This document shows positions 25,501-34,788 of a stretch of DNA of 64,000 bases, in pieces. How positions within the stretch are numbered: position 1 is the stretch's first letter; every line of letters begins with the position of its first letter. Both the position numbers and the translations under genes were made by a program. This stretch comes from Caenorhabditis elegans (Eukaryota > Nematoda > Chromadorea > Rhabditida > Rhabditidae), in assembly GCF_000002985.6 (NCBI RefSeq), contig NC_003281.10, forward strand, positions 8,618,001-8,682,000. Direction: 5' to 3'. The notes beneath the pieces were generated by a model. That model saw nothing but the letters and a program-made list of their open reading frames with translations. It ran no database searches and had not been told where the DNA came from.

Positions 25501-28500
25501 ATTTCTTACTAAGAAGTTTGGTACTTCGGAGTTATGTTGAGTATAATAGGGCAACTACCCAAGTTTATTCTACCTTTAACAATCCTAACACTACTTACCG
25601 TAATCATCGTTATTACGATGAAGCAATGCTTCATGTGGATTATCACCTTCCTCTTCCATAAGTAGACTGCCACCATCACCACTAGAGTCAACTCGTTGAT
25701 ATCCACGAGATGATGAAGTCATCGCTGATGACGTGGCATCTGAAAACTCAATTAATTGATGTTAAATTAATTGTATTATAATATTAAGTTCAACTTGAAT
25801 TTTCTGAATGTATGGAAATTGAGCTTTTTTTTTAGCAAATCGCCATTTTGAAAACTCTCATTTTCAAATAGGGTCTAAAAGAGACAAAAAGGCAATACCT
25901 GTTCATAAGACACTGTTTGAAATTTTCAGTGAAAATTTTGGCAATATGCCAAAATTGCAAAAAACTACAAGTTATGATATAAGATGCTACGAGAAAAAAT
26001 AAAAATGTAAATTTCAATCTACATCTTCTAAAAATTGTAAGAACATCATGCAAAACCTGCAACAAAACCTTGAAAAATTGAAAGAAAAAAGAAAGGTGAG
26101 GTAATCTGAGTCAAGGTGGAATGATGGAGGTTGGTGGGAAGAGGAAGGAAATTCAAAACCGCATAGACACCAAATATTGCAATGTTTGACAGAGGGCGAC
26201 GAGGAGAGGAAAAAAACGAGATGAGCTCACGGGCGGAAAAAAGTTTTTTTGGAAGCGCTAAACTGATTAGTCAGTGGCGGTGGAGGAAGACCATTGGTAT
26301 TGGATGGATAGCCCCCAATTTCGATGATTGACTTTTACACATATACACACCAAGCTTTTGTTTAGAAAAAAGAAACAAAGAATTGTGTGTGTTGTAGGAT
26401 GCCATTTTGAGGCGTGTGATTTGATAAATGAAGACTTCAACACCACTACTCCCTTGAGTCCAGATGAATTGAAGAACACGAAAAAACGATTTATAAACAG
26501 ATGGTTTCGTGTGGTTTCTGTGTTTTAAAAAGGCTGACCAAAAAACTTCTGTTTTACAGGACGATGTGAGGGCTCTTCCAAGCTCGTTCTTTCCTCGCGC
26601 CTTACCGCAACTACCCATTAGTTTATCTGTGAGTTTATTGAAATACAGTAACCTAGCTTCACCGTATTTCCTCTAATAGTATTTCACCACACCACTTTAC
26701 TTTAAAAGGTTATATCTTGGTGAACTTCAAAGATATGAAAAATTATAAAGTATGAATCGACTAAAAAACGAATATTCTTCCAACTTGAAATTTTTGAAAA
26801 GAACAAACGACAGCTGAGATATAAGTTGTTAAAGTTGAACAATGGGGTCCAACACTAGTAGAGGATCATATTACTCTTTGTAAAACTTTTTCGAATAGTG
26901 GAAAACTTAGTCGTAAATACACAAAATTAGACTCTAGTGACTCATAAATTTCGATCAAAATCTTTGAAATGTAGAATTTTTTGCCAGCAAGTTCTGTGAG
27001 CCACAACAATCAAAGAAGAAACCATGGAAAATGTTGAATCGGTCAAAGGAAATCGCGGAAAAAGTAGTGGAAAAGGGGCAAAAAGTGAAGAAGAACTAGG
27101 CAAGATTAATGAGCCGCCTTTTTGGCTCTGAAGAGCCATGTTTCCCTTGTGAGCATCATTTCTTCCGCGGCGCAAAGAATACGGAAGAATTGGAACAAAC
27201 TTTTGATATTTGTTAAATATTTGCCCTTTTGGAAAAAATCGTTGTGGTTGTGAAGGAAAAAACTACAGACAAAACATTTGTAAAAGTCGAAAATTGCTTG
27301 AAAATTTGCGAAATCGGTGAAACAATCAGAATTTCTGGCTTTGCCACCAATACCTAACGAGACCCTGCGTTTAGGGGCGGAGCATTTTATTAAGCCATGG
27401 AGCGCGATTACACCTTGGAGTGCTTTTCGAAAAAAACCAAATTCAAATAATTTTTTAAAAAATCGAGAAATTATAAGTTTTAATTTTAACTTTGCTCTAT
27501 TGATATGGGTTATCTAGAAGCTAGACTCTCTATAAAAAATCGAATAAAAACTAACGCGAATAAATCTTGAAAAGGTCGGAGTGCTCCCGAGAAAAGTTTT
27601 TGTGCTCTTTTCGTCGTAAGACTTCAAAAAAAGAGGCATTTGGTTTGAAAAATGGCTCTGATCTCTTCGGTTTTTGCCCTCTTTTTGTTTAGAATATTTC
27701 ATCTGGAACAATATTTGGAATCACGGAAAGAAATTTGCAGATGGTATTGTTTATAACTTTTATATATTTATGGAAAATCACTCTTTTGAATAGATTGTTC
27801 CACAAAACCTCACAAAATACTGAAAAAAGGAGAAATGGAAGACAGATATACAACGATATAACTTTTTTTGAATATAGGTTAATAAAAAATATTTGTGGGG
27901 GAATATTTGAAGATATTGGCATATTGAAAAAAAAAAAGAAGAAAGCGGCTACCTTTGAGTTTTATGGACAATGGAAATGGGAAAAGAGAAGGAATTTCAT
28001 AGGTAGCTAGGAAAAGGTTCTAGTATATGGAACTACGTTTTGGGTATTATAGAGTTCAATAATATGAAAATCAATTTAATGATGGCACAGTTTACACCCT
28101 ATTCCCGGCAGTCGAACACAAACTTGTGCAAAAAATAGTATGTCATTTTTGTTCTAATTTTTCCGAGCAGTCATGTCCGAGTGGTTAAGGAGATTGACTA
28201 GAAATCAATTGGGCTCTGCCCGCGTAGGTTCGAATCCTGCTGACTGCGTGTACTTTTTATTTTCTTTCAATTCATAGAGTAATGCAAATTCTATTAAAAT
28301 CGGATACAGTATGTTATGAAAAAAAAGTGTTCTTCTCGAAAGTATTTGGCCTCGCTTCTTCAGGCTGCTGGTTCTAGAGCAGCAGTCAACTCAATTGTTT
28401 TCCACTTTTCCTTCTCATTTTCATTTTTTCATCGCTCCTTTTTCGTTCCTCACACTCCTCTAATTTTCCCTTTTTTACTCATTTTTGGAAAAAAAAAAGA

Positions 28501-29851
28501 AAAGGAGGTCTTATTTTGTAATCCTTCGGAAATTCGAAAGCTTGAAGAAAAACTAATAATGATGGAACTGTGTGGATTATTGAACGAGAAAAAGTTTTAA
28601 AGGTGCATACAGTAATTTGTGTGTGGTCTCGCCGCGATCTATGATATACCAGCAAATACGGGATTATTACTTCAATATTGATGGAGAATGTACATAGAGG
28701 GAACGGGGTTGGGTATCGCTGTCAGAAAAATACTGAAAAACCAAAAAAAAAATCCAAAAAAATTGTTTTTCATGATTATAACCTAAACTTCATGAGTAAA
28801 AGTATCAAACTATCTCATTCTGAACAAGTTGAAAACCTCGGGACCACCACACCAAGAAGTGAGAAGCGCCCTCTTTTTGGCCATTGTTCCCGGGGGACAG
28901 TTTTGCGATTTGACATAAAAATCGCGAGAATAGTGTGTGAGATGAAGAAACGCAGAGTAGTAGAAGTAGGGGTATACGATGTTAGGCAAAGAAAAGGAGG
29001 GAGCTGGAGAAATGTGTCTGAAGAGCACTGACTGACAAAAATGTGCAAAATGTCGGAAGGAGGATGGGTTTTCATGTTTTCGGTGTAAAACTGACATAAG
29101 AAAAACATAAGAATATTGGTAGAAACTGGTAGGGGTTGTTAGGTTTTTCAATCTTTGAGAAATTGACGAAAAGTTGAAGTCTTCCGAACTTTTTTGTGAA
29201 ATTTAGGAGAAAAGATCAATTGAACGTCGGATTGAGAATTTAAAACTAGATAAGTTTCAACTCAAGCGACGTTTGAAAAGATATGAAGTTTTAAATGAAA
29301 AATAAACGAACATTTTAAACAGGCAAACAATGCCTGCCTACGTGCTTACAAGAAAATTGAAACTAACAAGTAGGGCTACCAAATCAGACGTACGATTTCA
29401 CTGGATTCCGGACGATCCCGCCCCTTGTTTGTTTCCAATTTACAAGAATATAAATGGTTAGGTTTTCTACGTGCCTACACGTCAACTTCATGACTGCCTG
29501 CCTACTTGCCTACTATATGGATACCGTGGCGAGGTCTTCTGGTTTTGCAAGCGTGCAGGCAAGCAATAGTTTTTTTTCTGTATAAACATTCTGGAAAATT
29601 TAACTGACCGTGGTTTATCAAATACTTCAATACTTCAAAAATACAGTTTAAAACATAATTTTTCTTTTTTTTCAACTTCTAAACTAACCTGTTGTAGATT
29701 CATCAATAGCCGGAATATCTGATTCTATTGAAGGTTCGAACGGCTTAGACGGCGTAGAAGCTGGAACTTTTCAGTCTATTTTCAGTTTAAAAAACTTTAA
29801 CTAACCTTTTTTGAAAAGTCGTAAATATTTTGCTCCAGTTCCACGTGGCAT
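16580..29851 (-). CDS. twk-7: TWIK-type two-pore-domain potassium channel
   Basis: K2P background potassium channel in the plasma membrane of excitable cells. Exons: 29851-29806, 29760-29689, 25739-25599, 25378-25263, 24230-24174 or its longer form, 23890-23801, 23717-23589, 23290-23207, 23012-22890, 20050-19978, 19742-19645, 18441-18261, 18093-17937, 17694-17568, 17521-17452, 17406-17288, 16834-16580. All phases fit. The long acidic cytosolic N-terminus precedes M1 ([20 protein letters not shown]). Pore 1 has the filter TTIGYG and pore 2 TTVGFG. M2 ([19 protein letters not shown]), M3 and M4 follow, then a cytosolic tail. Exons 1-4 joined to exon 6 onward give 626 residues; starting inside the long form of exon 5 gives 558. 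The 13 kb span comes from large introns that hold other genes. Confidence 0.93.
20870..21145. repeat. fold-back repeat, family A copy 1
   Basis: The left arm (gtgcgcctttgaagagtactgtag ..., near 20880-20930) is inverted at 21040-21145 (... ctttaaaggcacaca ... gtcgagaccgcgtaccgta). The same arms recur at 33.1, 34.3 and 52.0 kb. It lies in a twk-7 intron and looks like a non-autonomous inverted-repeat element. No coding capacity is visible. Confidence 0.6.
21306..21425 (+). tRNA. tRNA-Leu (anticodon CAA) with intron
   Basis: The cloverleaf is complete: acceptor GCACGGA/TTCGTGC, a D arm, an anticodon stem CCAGA/TCTGG with loop CTCAAGT, a long type II variable arm, and the T arm GTGGGTTCGAATCCCAC. 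A 36 nt intron (21344-21379) interrupts the gene one base after the anticodon, the usual position for nuclear tRNA introns. It lies in a twk-7 intron on the opposite strand. Confidence 0.93.
21791..22028 (+). CDS. small secreted Tyr/Gly-rich peptide precursor
   Basis: Two exons (21791-21852 and 21899-22028) join in frame to 63 residues. Residues 1-21 ([18 protein letters not shown] core) form a clear signal peptide. The mature part is made of Tyr-Gly and Asn-Gly units such as [14 protein letters not shown] and ends in GGYNGY, with a single Cys. The composition resembles the YGGxG-type nlp/caenacin antimicrobial-like peptides of worms, or a small cuticle/glycine-rich protein; I cannot tell which. 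AATAAA-type sequence follows the stop immediately. It is nested in a twk-7 intron on the opposite strand, about 370 bp after tRNA-Leu. A later acceptor would put exon 2 out of frame, so 21899 is the right junction. Confidence 0.75.
22806..22856 (+). repeat. (CTACAY)n hexamer tandem repeat
   Basis: About eight imperfect copies of a CTACAT/CTACAC hexamer lie in a twk-7 intron, about 35 bp beyond the donor of the exon encoding M1. Simple-sequence tract with no coding evidence. Confidence 0.8.
24174..24369 (-). promoter_or_regulatory. twk-7: probable internal start and alternative first exon of twk-7
   Basis: On the minus strand a strong TTTTCAG acceptor (plus 24367-24373) precedes an ATG at 24344-24342. 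From it 57 codons, beginning [16 protein letters not shown], run open to the canonical donor at 24173 and continue in phase into the exon at 23890. Upstream exons can reach this segment only through a poor acceptor (TTTTTGAG), which would add 19 residues. I therefore read it as a trans-spliced first exon of a shorter channel isoform of 558 residues. Both isoforms share all membrane segments. Confidence 0.6.
28167..28248 (+). tRNA. tRNA-Ser (anticodon AGA)
   Basis: An 82 nt type II tRNA. The acceptor stem GCAGTCA/TGACTGC is fully paired. The anticodon stem TTGAC..TCAA carries loop CTAGAAA with AGA. A variable arm (GGGCTCTGCCC) and a T arm with GGTTCGAATCC follow. No intron. It lies within the large third intron region of twk-7, on the opposite strand, and a T-rich tract downstream can end Pol III transcription. 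Confidence 0.95.
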
Positions 29852-30606
29852 GATAGCTGGGGAGCTTTTTCAATTTTGTTTCCGATTTCAAAACAATTTT
29901 CAAAAAACACTGGTAAAGTGCACTTCCTGCTCAATATCAGCCAGACAGAAACCAGAAGAACACAACTATTTCTGTCTATTTTTCTGAGAGAAAAAGAGCA
30001 TTTTGAGCAATTTTGAGCCAGAGAGTCCCAAAACACATTTTAATTTGAAGGATCCTTGCTCCTGAGCCCCCAGTTTTACGGGTCAAGTTAGGCATAATTG
30101 AATATGAGGAGGCGCAGAAAAAAAGAGAAGAAAATAAATGAAAATTAATTTTATGGAGCTAATTTTTGAAAAAGAAGCAGGAACTAATGTTTTAATTGTT
30201 CGTAGTTTGACTTGATGTGTGGTGAATAGTGTTTTAGTGTTTCACTGATCCTTCAAAGTAGATGTTGCACCATGGTCGAGGGCGCTTTTCAACCGCTTTG
30301 CTCTGTGGACCACAGTTATTTGAACTTTTCTAATTATTTTTTTTTGTTTTTTAGTTTAAATCAAAATAGTGTCACTATTTTACTTTTTTTTATATGAACA
30401 AAACACTGGGAGTCGGGGTTCCAAATTTTATGAATTCATATCACATCACAGCGATTTTTGTATTTTCAAAAAAAAACAAAATTTCAGATCATTCTCCGGA
30501 GGTGGACAGTAAATGTTCTCAAATCAATAAAATTTAATTCGATTTGTGATCCCAACCATCAATATGCATAAATATTTCCCAGATCATTCGAAGAAATCAT
30601 TCGAAA
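29852..30606. promoter_or_regulatory. divergent interval between twk-7 and the gene at 30.6 kb
   Basis: Intergenic spacer upstream of both twk-7 (minus) and the plus-strand signal-peptide gene. An open frame that runs back from 30036 is the twk-7 5' leader in another frame. I see no repeat, tRNA or clear factor-binding site. Confidence 0.4.
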
Positions 30607-31456
30607 ATGCGTCTTCTTATTCTCGCCCTCGCCTCTTTTTCCGTTCTTGTGAGCTCTTTCATCGTAAGTTCTTCTTTTGACTAAAACTGTGTGAAAACCG
30701 TGGAAATACGTGTTTATCAGAGTTAGTGACGAAATTTTACCTTTTAATGGTATGATGCCTCGTAAATTTAATCAAACCTCTGTAGAAAACTCGTGTCATG
30801 TCAAGCGATTCGAAATCGATTTCTGAATGTGAAACGGAAACCCGTGTCACTTTGATGTCCAAACGCAGGAATAATTCCTTTGAAATTCAGATTCGTACTC
30901 ATGATCTGCAAAATGCACCAAAAGCAAGAAGATTCCTGAAAAGTTTTGATCAACCTGAAGTAGTTGATCTTACTAAGGATCCCACTACGTTCCAGGAGTT
31001 TACCAAATTCTATGTCCAACTTCTAATCGACGTAATCCAAAAAAAAGACACCAGAAGCCTTCATGGCACACAATAATTACCTGGATCTTGAAATGTTGTT
31101 CAATGAATGTAATGCTCAACATTACGAAAATTTAGGTTGGTTTCTGTAATAATATTTCAAAGTCTTTTTTAATAAAATTTTCAGGAATGTTCTTCAAATG
31201 GCTTCAACAATTTGCTGCTCATCACGAAGATCCAAAGATCACAATTAAAGATTTCAAGGGAGATAAAACATCAGGAGAAATGATTCTTCATGTTAATACC
31301 TTCACTTTATTCAAGTACAGACAAGAATTTGACATGAAAGTTAGCGCTTTGAATGTGGGTTATTGAATCAATATTTTGAAGACAAAACTAATTTTTCAGG
31401 ACAATGGACTTGGGTGGAAGATTTTGTTTGTTGACCGCAGTCTTGGGTGTAATTGA
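30607..31456 (+). pseudogene. secreted protein gene with a one-base frame break
   Basis: I do not recognise the family; the fold hints at a nematode NTF2-like secreted protein, which is a guess. Exon 1 (30607-30663) encodes a clean signal peptide (MRLLILALASFSVLVSS). Exon 2 (30786-31135) stays open until a run of eight A at 31039-31046, after which the frame stops at 31076, giving 115 residues. If the run is read with one base fewer, translation continues (PEAFMAHNNYLDLEMLF) to a canonical donor at 31135. Exons 3 (31185-31354) and 4 (31400-31456) then fit in phase to a stop, for about 190 residues. Good splice sites downstream of the break show that the gene was once intact. A recent pseudogene, a strain difference or a sequence error are all possible. 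Confidence 0.6.
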
Positions 31457-32776
31457 TTCATTTTTTGAAACCGAATAAACTAATTTGTTAAATTATTAAA
31501 TTAGGCAATGGGACAGTCTGGAAGTTGCTAGAATCTACCGATATTTATTAGATATTTATTACTTACTTGCTACTATGTTTCACAAAACAATATCAGAGAA
31601 AAAAAATCAAAACTGAGAAAAAACGAAACAACTTACCGAACAATAGTTAGCATTGCTTTGTACAAAAAAAACTGTGAGGCTATTGGAGCACTCCTCTGAT
31701 TGATCCGGTCGTGAGTATTGATTTTGTTTGTCAATTTGTCTAGGACGCAATTGATTCATCGTTTGAAAAAAAAGCTCGTTCATTCAAAATCATTGATTAT
31801 TTATTCCATGCAGAAAACTGTTTTATAATTCTCGATAAAAATGTTATATTTTAAACTGTAAATATTTATTTTTCCACATGATATGGTCTAACCGTGGGCG
31901 TAATATTTTCGGTTTAGAACGGCTGAATCGAATCTTTTGGACTGCAAAGACGGATTGGATTTTGAAACAAACTACGGTGTTTTTGTGACAGTATTAGTCA
32001 ACGAATGGTAATTAGGCATATGTTTTTGGAACAACTCATAATTTCTTGTTGGAAAACAAAAGTGGCAAAGTATAATTATTTAAAACTCTGACAAATCTTT
32101 TGTCTTTTTTCTCTGGTACTCCTGTTTTTAACAGTGTCCTTATTATGCTCCTATTACTCTTGTGTTGTGCACGTTCTTTTGAAATCTATATTGCAGAGCG
32201 GGAATGAATTTAAATAAGAATAATTCAACTTGGTCATTCAAACAATAAAACGCCTACCATTAATATATCCAAAATAAGTTCTTTATTTTTGCAAGGTATT
32301 CAAATATATCAATAACTCGAGCCTGAAGAAATCCACCGCTAGAACATAAAATTAACGATAAATATTAAGGCAAAATGTTTGGGCCGAACCGGGAATCGAA
32401 CCCGGGACCTCTCGCACCCGAAGCGAGAATCATACCTCTAGACCATCCGGCCACTGCCCGGCTGGAGAAAAATGGGGGACTTTGAGCGTTACAACATTCT
32501 CGAGGCCCTCTCGAGTCGAGGGGGACCGAGACGGAGAGTGCTAGGAAAACCAAGCATATTTGGTTTTTGAGTATATAGTCGTACGATTGAGAGGAAGCAA
32601 AGATAGATTTATAGCTTTTAATTTATTTTTTCTAGGATTTTACGTAACATTAATTTCAATACTGATTTCGAGATTTGTCTTTTGATAGATTTACAACATG
32701 GTTATCATCCGGTATACTATTGTATAAAAGATGGTCCTAAATTCTATGAGATTATTTTATATTCTCTCTCAACGAG
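31457..32776. other. intergenic region before flp-23
   Basis: Apart from tRNA-Pro there is no supported gene. Around 31717-31775 the sequence (gattttgtttgt ... caattgattcat ... tttgaaa) resembles the 3' end of the preceding gene at 31420-31470, suggesting a decayed partial duplicate. The 500 bp before 32777 probably includes the flp-23 promoter. Confidence 0.45.
32381..32452 (-). tRNA. tRNA-Pro (anticodon CGG)
   Basis: A 72 nt cloverleaf on the minus strand. The acceptor GGCCGGA pairs with TTCGGCC, including one G-T. The anticodon stem CTCGC/GCGAG holds loop TTCGGGT, reading CGG. The T arm is CCGGGTTCGATTCCCGG. The discriminator base is C. No intron. Confidence 0.95.
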
Positions 32777-34085
32777 ATGCTTCTTCCAAAAATTTCAATT
32801 CTTCTATATATTCTCGTCGTTCTTCAAGAAACAGCGGCTGTCCGCGGTGCTCTTTTTCGCTCCGGAAGAGCTGTTCCGTTTGAGCGTGTCGTTGGACAAC
32901 AGGTGAATTTTTTATTTCATTTTGAGTGAGCCATTGTAACATTGGATCATAAGAGTCACGTGGAAAGTAGAACAATCTCAACCCACAAGTTAAAGCCTAA
33001 TATTATTCCAATGCCTCTAGTAAGATTTTTATAAAAATAGAAACCTCGCCATATTAGCCAGACACGAGATTTTTACGATTTCTTCGTCAAATATACGGTA
33101 CCCAATCTCGACACGTCAATTTTTCAATAAATGCAAAAAGATGTGCGCCTTCAATGAGTACTGTAACTTCAAACTTTTGTTGCTGCCGAATCGACTTAGT
33201 TTTGTGAAAATATATGTATTCATGTTTTAAACAACTCAGAATTAACCCAAAAATTTTAACAAAAACTTTTTTTTAAGCTATGAAAAATCAATTTGAATTC
33301 GGCAGCAACAAATGTTTTAAATTACAGTATTTTTTAAAAGCTTACGCCATTTTGCATTCATTGAACATTTGTCGTGTCGAGGCCGGGTATATTTTTGACA
33401 GAAAAAAAACAAAATTTCAGGTTCGTTGTTTTTTGTTGTCAAAATTATAATGTGTTTTAATATCATATCAAAAAATTAGTCATTTGATTTTCGATAGATC
33501 AAGCTTCAGTAGAGGTTTCTAATCATTCGGAAATATACACAAAATCTTGAATTTACACTTCCGATCAGTTGGAGAATATCATTGATCTATCAATAATGTT
33601 AGATTTTGTAGTTGATATTTTCACAAAACTCTCAAAACTTTTTAACATAAAAAGTTGGCATGGTGCGTCTTATAATTTTTGAATAACTTATTAAATTTCT
33701 AAAATTAATATAGAGATTGGCTCCCACATGTCGAGAAGTTGAATTATTTGTTCCTTGTCTATTCACTTCTAACCGTGATTGTGTTATCGACAAAATATGT
33801 GTTCATGAGAAACCACTTCCCCTTTCATCGATTTCTGTGTCAAGCCCGAGTCCAAATACAAAACGGGAAGGTCATCCCGAGTTCATGAGCCAAATTGCGC
33901 CGCCTAGAAGAAATGTGAGAGTTGAGCACAGCATTCAACAATTTCTAATCAGCTTTCAGGACTTTTTGCGATTCGGAAGAGCCGGAATGGCTTCTGGAGT
34001 TGGTGGAGGATCGGAAGGAGGACCTGATGATGTGAAGAATTCGTATATTCGGGTCAATGGGGAGCCAGAGATTGTTTATCAATAA
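32777..34085 (+). CDS. flp-23: FMRFamide-like neuropeptide precursor FLP-23
   Basis: Precursor of a secreted amidated neuropeptide. Exon 1 (32777-32902) encodes a signal peptide (ISILLYILVVLQETAA core) and ends ERVVGQQ. The last exon (33960-34085) begins DFLRFGR. The join yields VVGQQDFLRFGR: the Gly is the amide donor and the Arg the cleavage site, giving VVGQQDFLRF-amide, the peptide known for this gene. The basic simple form has 83 residues. Both exon ends are phase 0, so further phase-0 exons can be inserted. One candidate is 33714-33920 (69 codons). Another ends at 33420 with KKTKFQ, which would give a second peptide TKFQDFLRF-amide. AATAAA follows the stop. Confidence 0.9.
33088..33398. 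repeat. fold-back repeat, family A copy 2
   Basis: The left arm (acggtacccaatctcgacacg ..., split by variation, through gtgcgcctt and ttgttgctgccgaatt) is inverted at 33300-33390 (gaattcggcagcaacaa ... tgtcgtgtcgaggccgggta). It lies within the flp-23 intron and ends just before the KTKFQ coding candidate. Confidence 0.65.
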
Positions 34086-34788
34086 AATAATATGGATTCG
34101 ATGCGTCCGATTATTTTTTTTTACTTGATATTACATTCTCGAAACTATTGTAATGTGTGGGGAATCGTTATAAATAAAATATCTTCTTGTTAAACAATTA
34201 TTCCATGAAATATGAAGTTATAAAGATATAATCCAGATACGAAACTTTGAGATTTTCGTCCGAAAAGTACGGTAGTGGGTCTCGACACGACAAATGTTAG
34301 TTGTGCGCCTTTGAAGATTACTATCATTTAATTTTTTGATTAAATCGTTTTATTCTAAATGCTTAGTATTTACACAAATATATTTCAATCGGAATTTTCA
34401 AAGTATTTTCCTAGAGGAAACTACTTTGAAAATTCAAAAATTCAGCAACAACGAGAGTTTGTAATTACGGTAATCTTCAAAGGCGCACACCTACTCGTAT
34501 TTAACAAAAATTTGTCGTGTCAAGACCGGGTTCCGCTCTTTTTTGCAGTAGTACAGAGAATATTCCGAAAGAAGTTTGAAATTAAATTAATTTATTATAC
34601 CGACAAATCATCAAATGTGATGTATTTCAATGAGTACAATTTTTCGAAAGAAAAACAGATTGAGGATAAAACTTGAGTGATGAGATAACCGTAATATGGA
34701 GAATTATATCAGTGTCAAGAAGGCACATTGTTCAGTTTCATATTTACAGATGTTTGGGATTAAATGAAGATTCGGTATGCATCGACGA
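34086..34788. other. intergenic region between flp-23 and the methyltransferase gene
   Basis: The two genes converge here. The space is mostly filled by a third family A fold-back (34258-34545). No open frame is supported. Confidence 0.5.
34258..34545. repeat. fold-back repeat, family A copy 3
   Basis: The arm at 34268-34330 (gggtctcgacacgacaaa ... gtgcgcctttgaagattac) is inverted at 34468-34535 (gtaatcttcaaaggcgcac ... tttgtcgtgtcaagaccgg). This is the best-matched pair of arms in the window. Confidence 0.7.

Noticed and set aside
26271..26618. A 115-codon minus-strand open frame in a twk-7 intron.
   Set aside because: Competing frames of similar length lie on the other strand, there are no plausible splice borders, and it would not join the channel in phase.
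28316..29151. Open frames on both strands near tRNA-Ser, including one of 117 codons.
   Set aside because: Low-complexity Lys/Phe/Ser-rich shadows of A/T tracts; frames overlap each other antisense and have no splice support.
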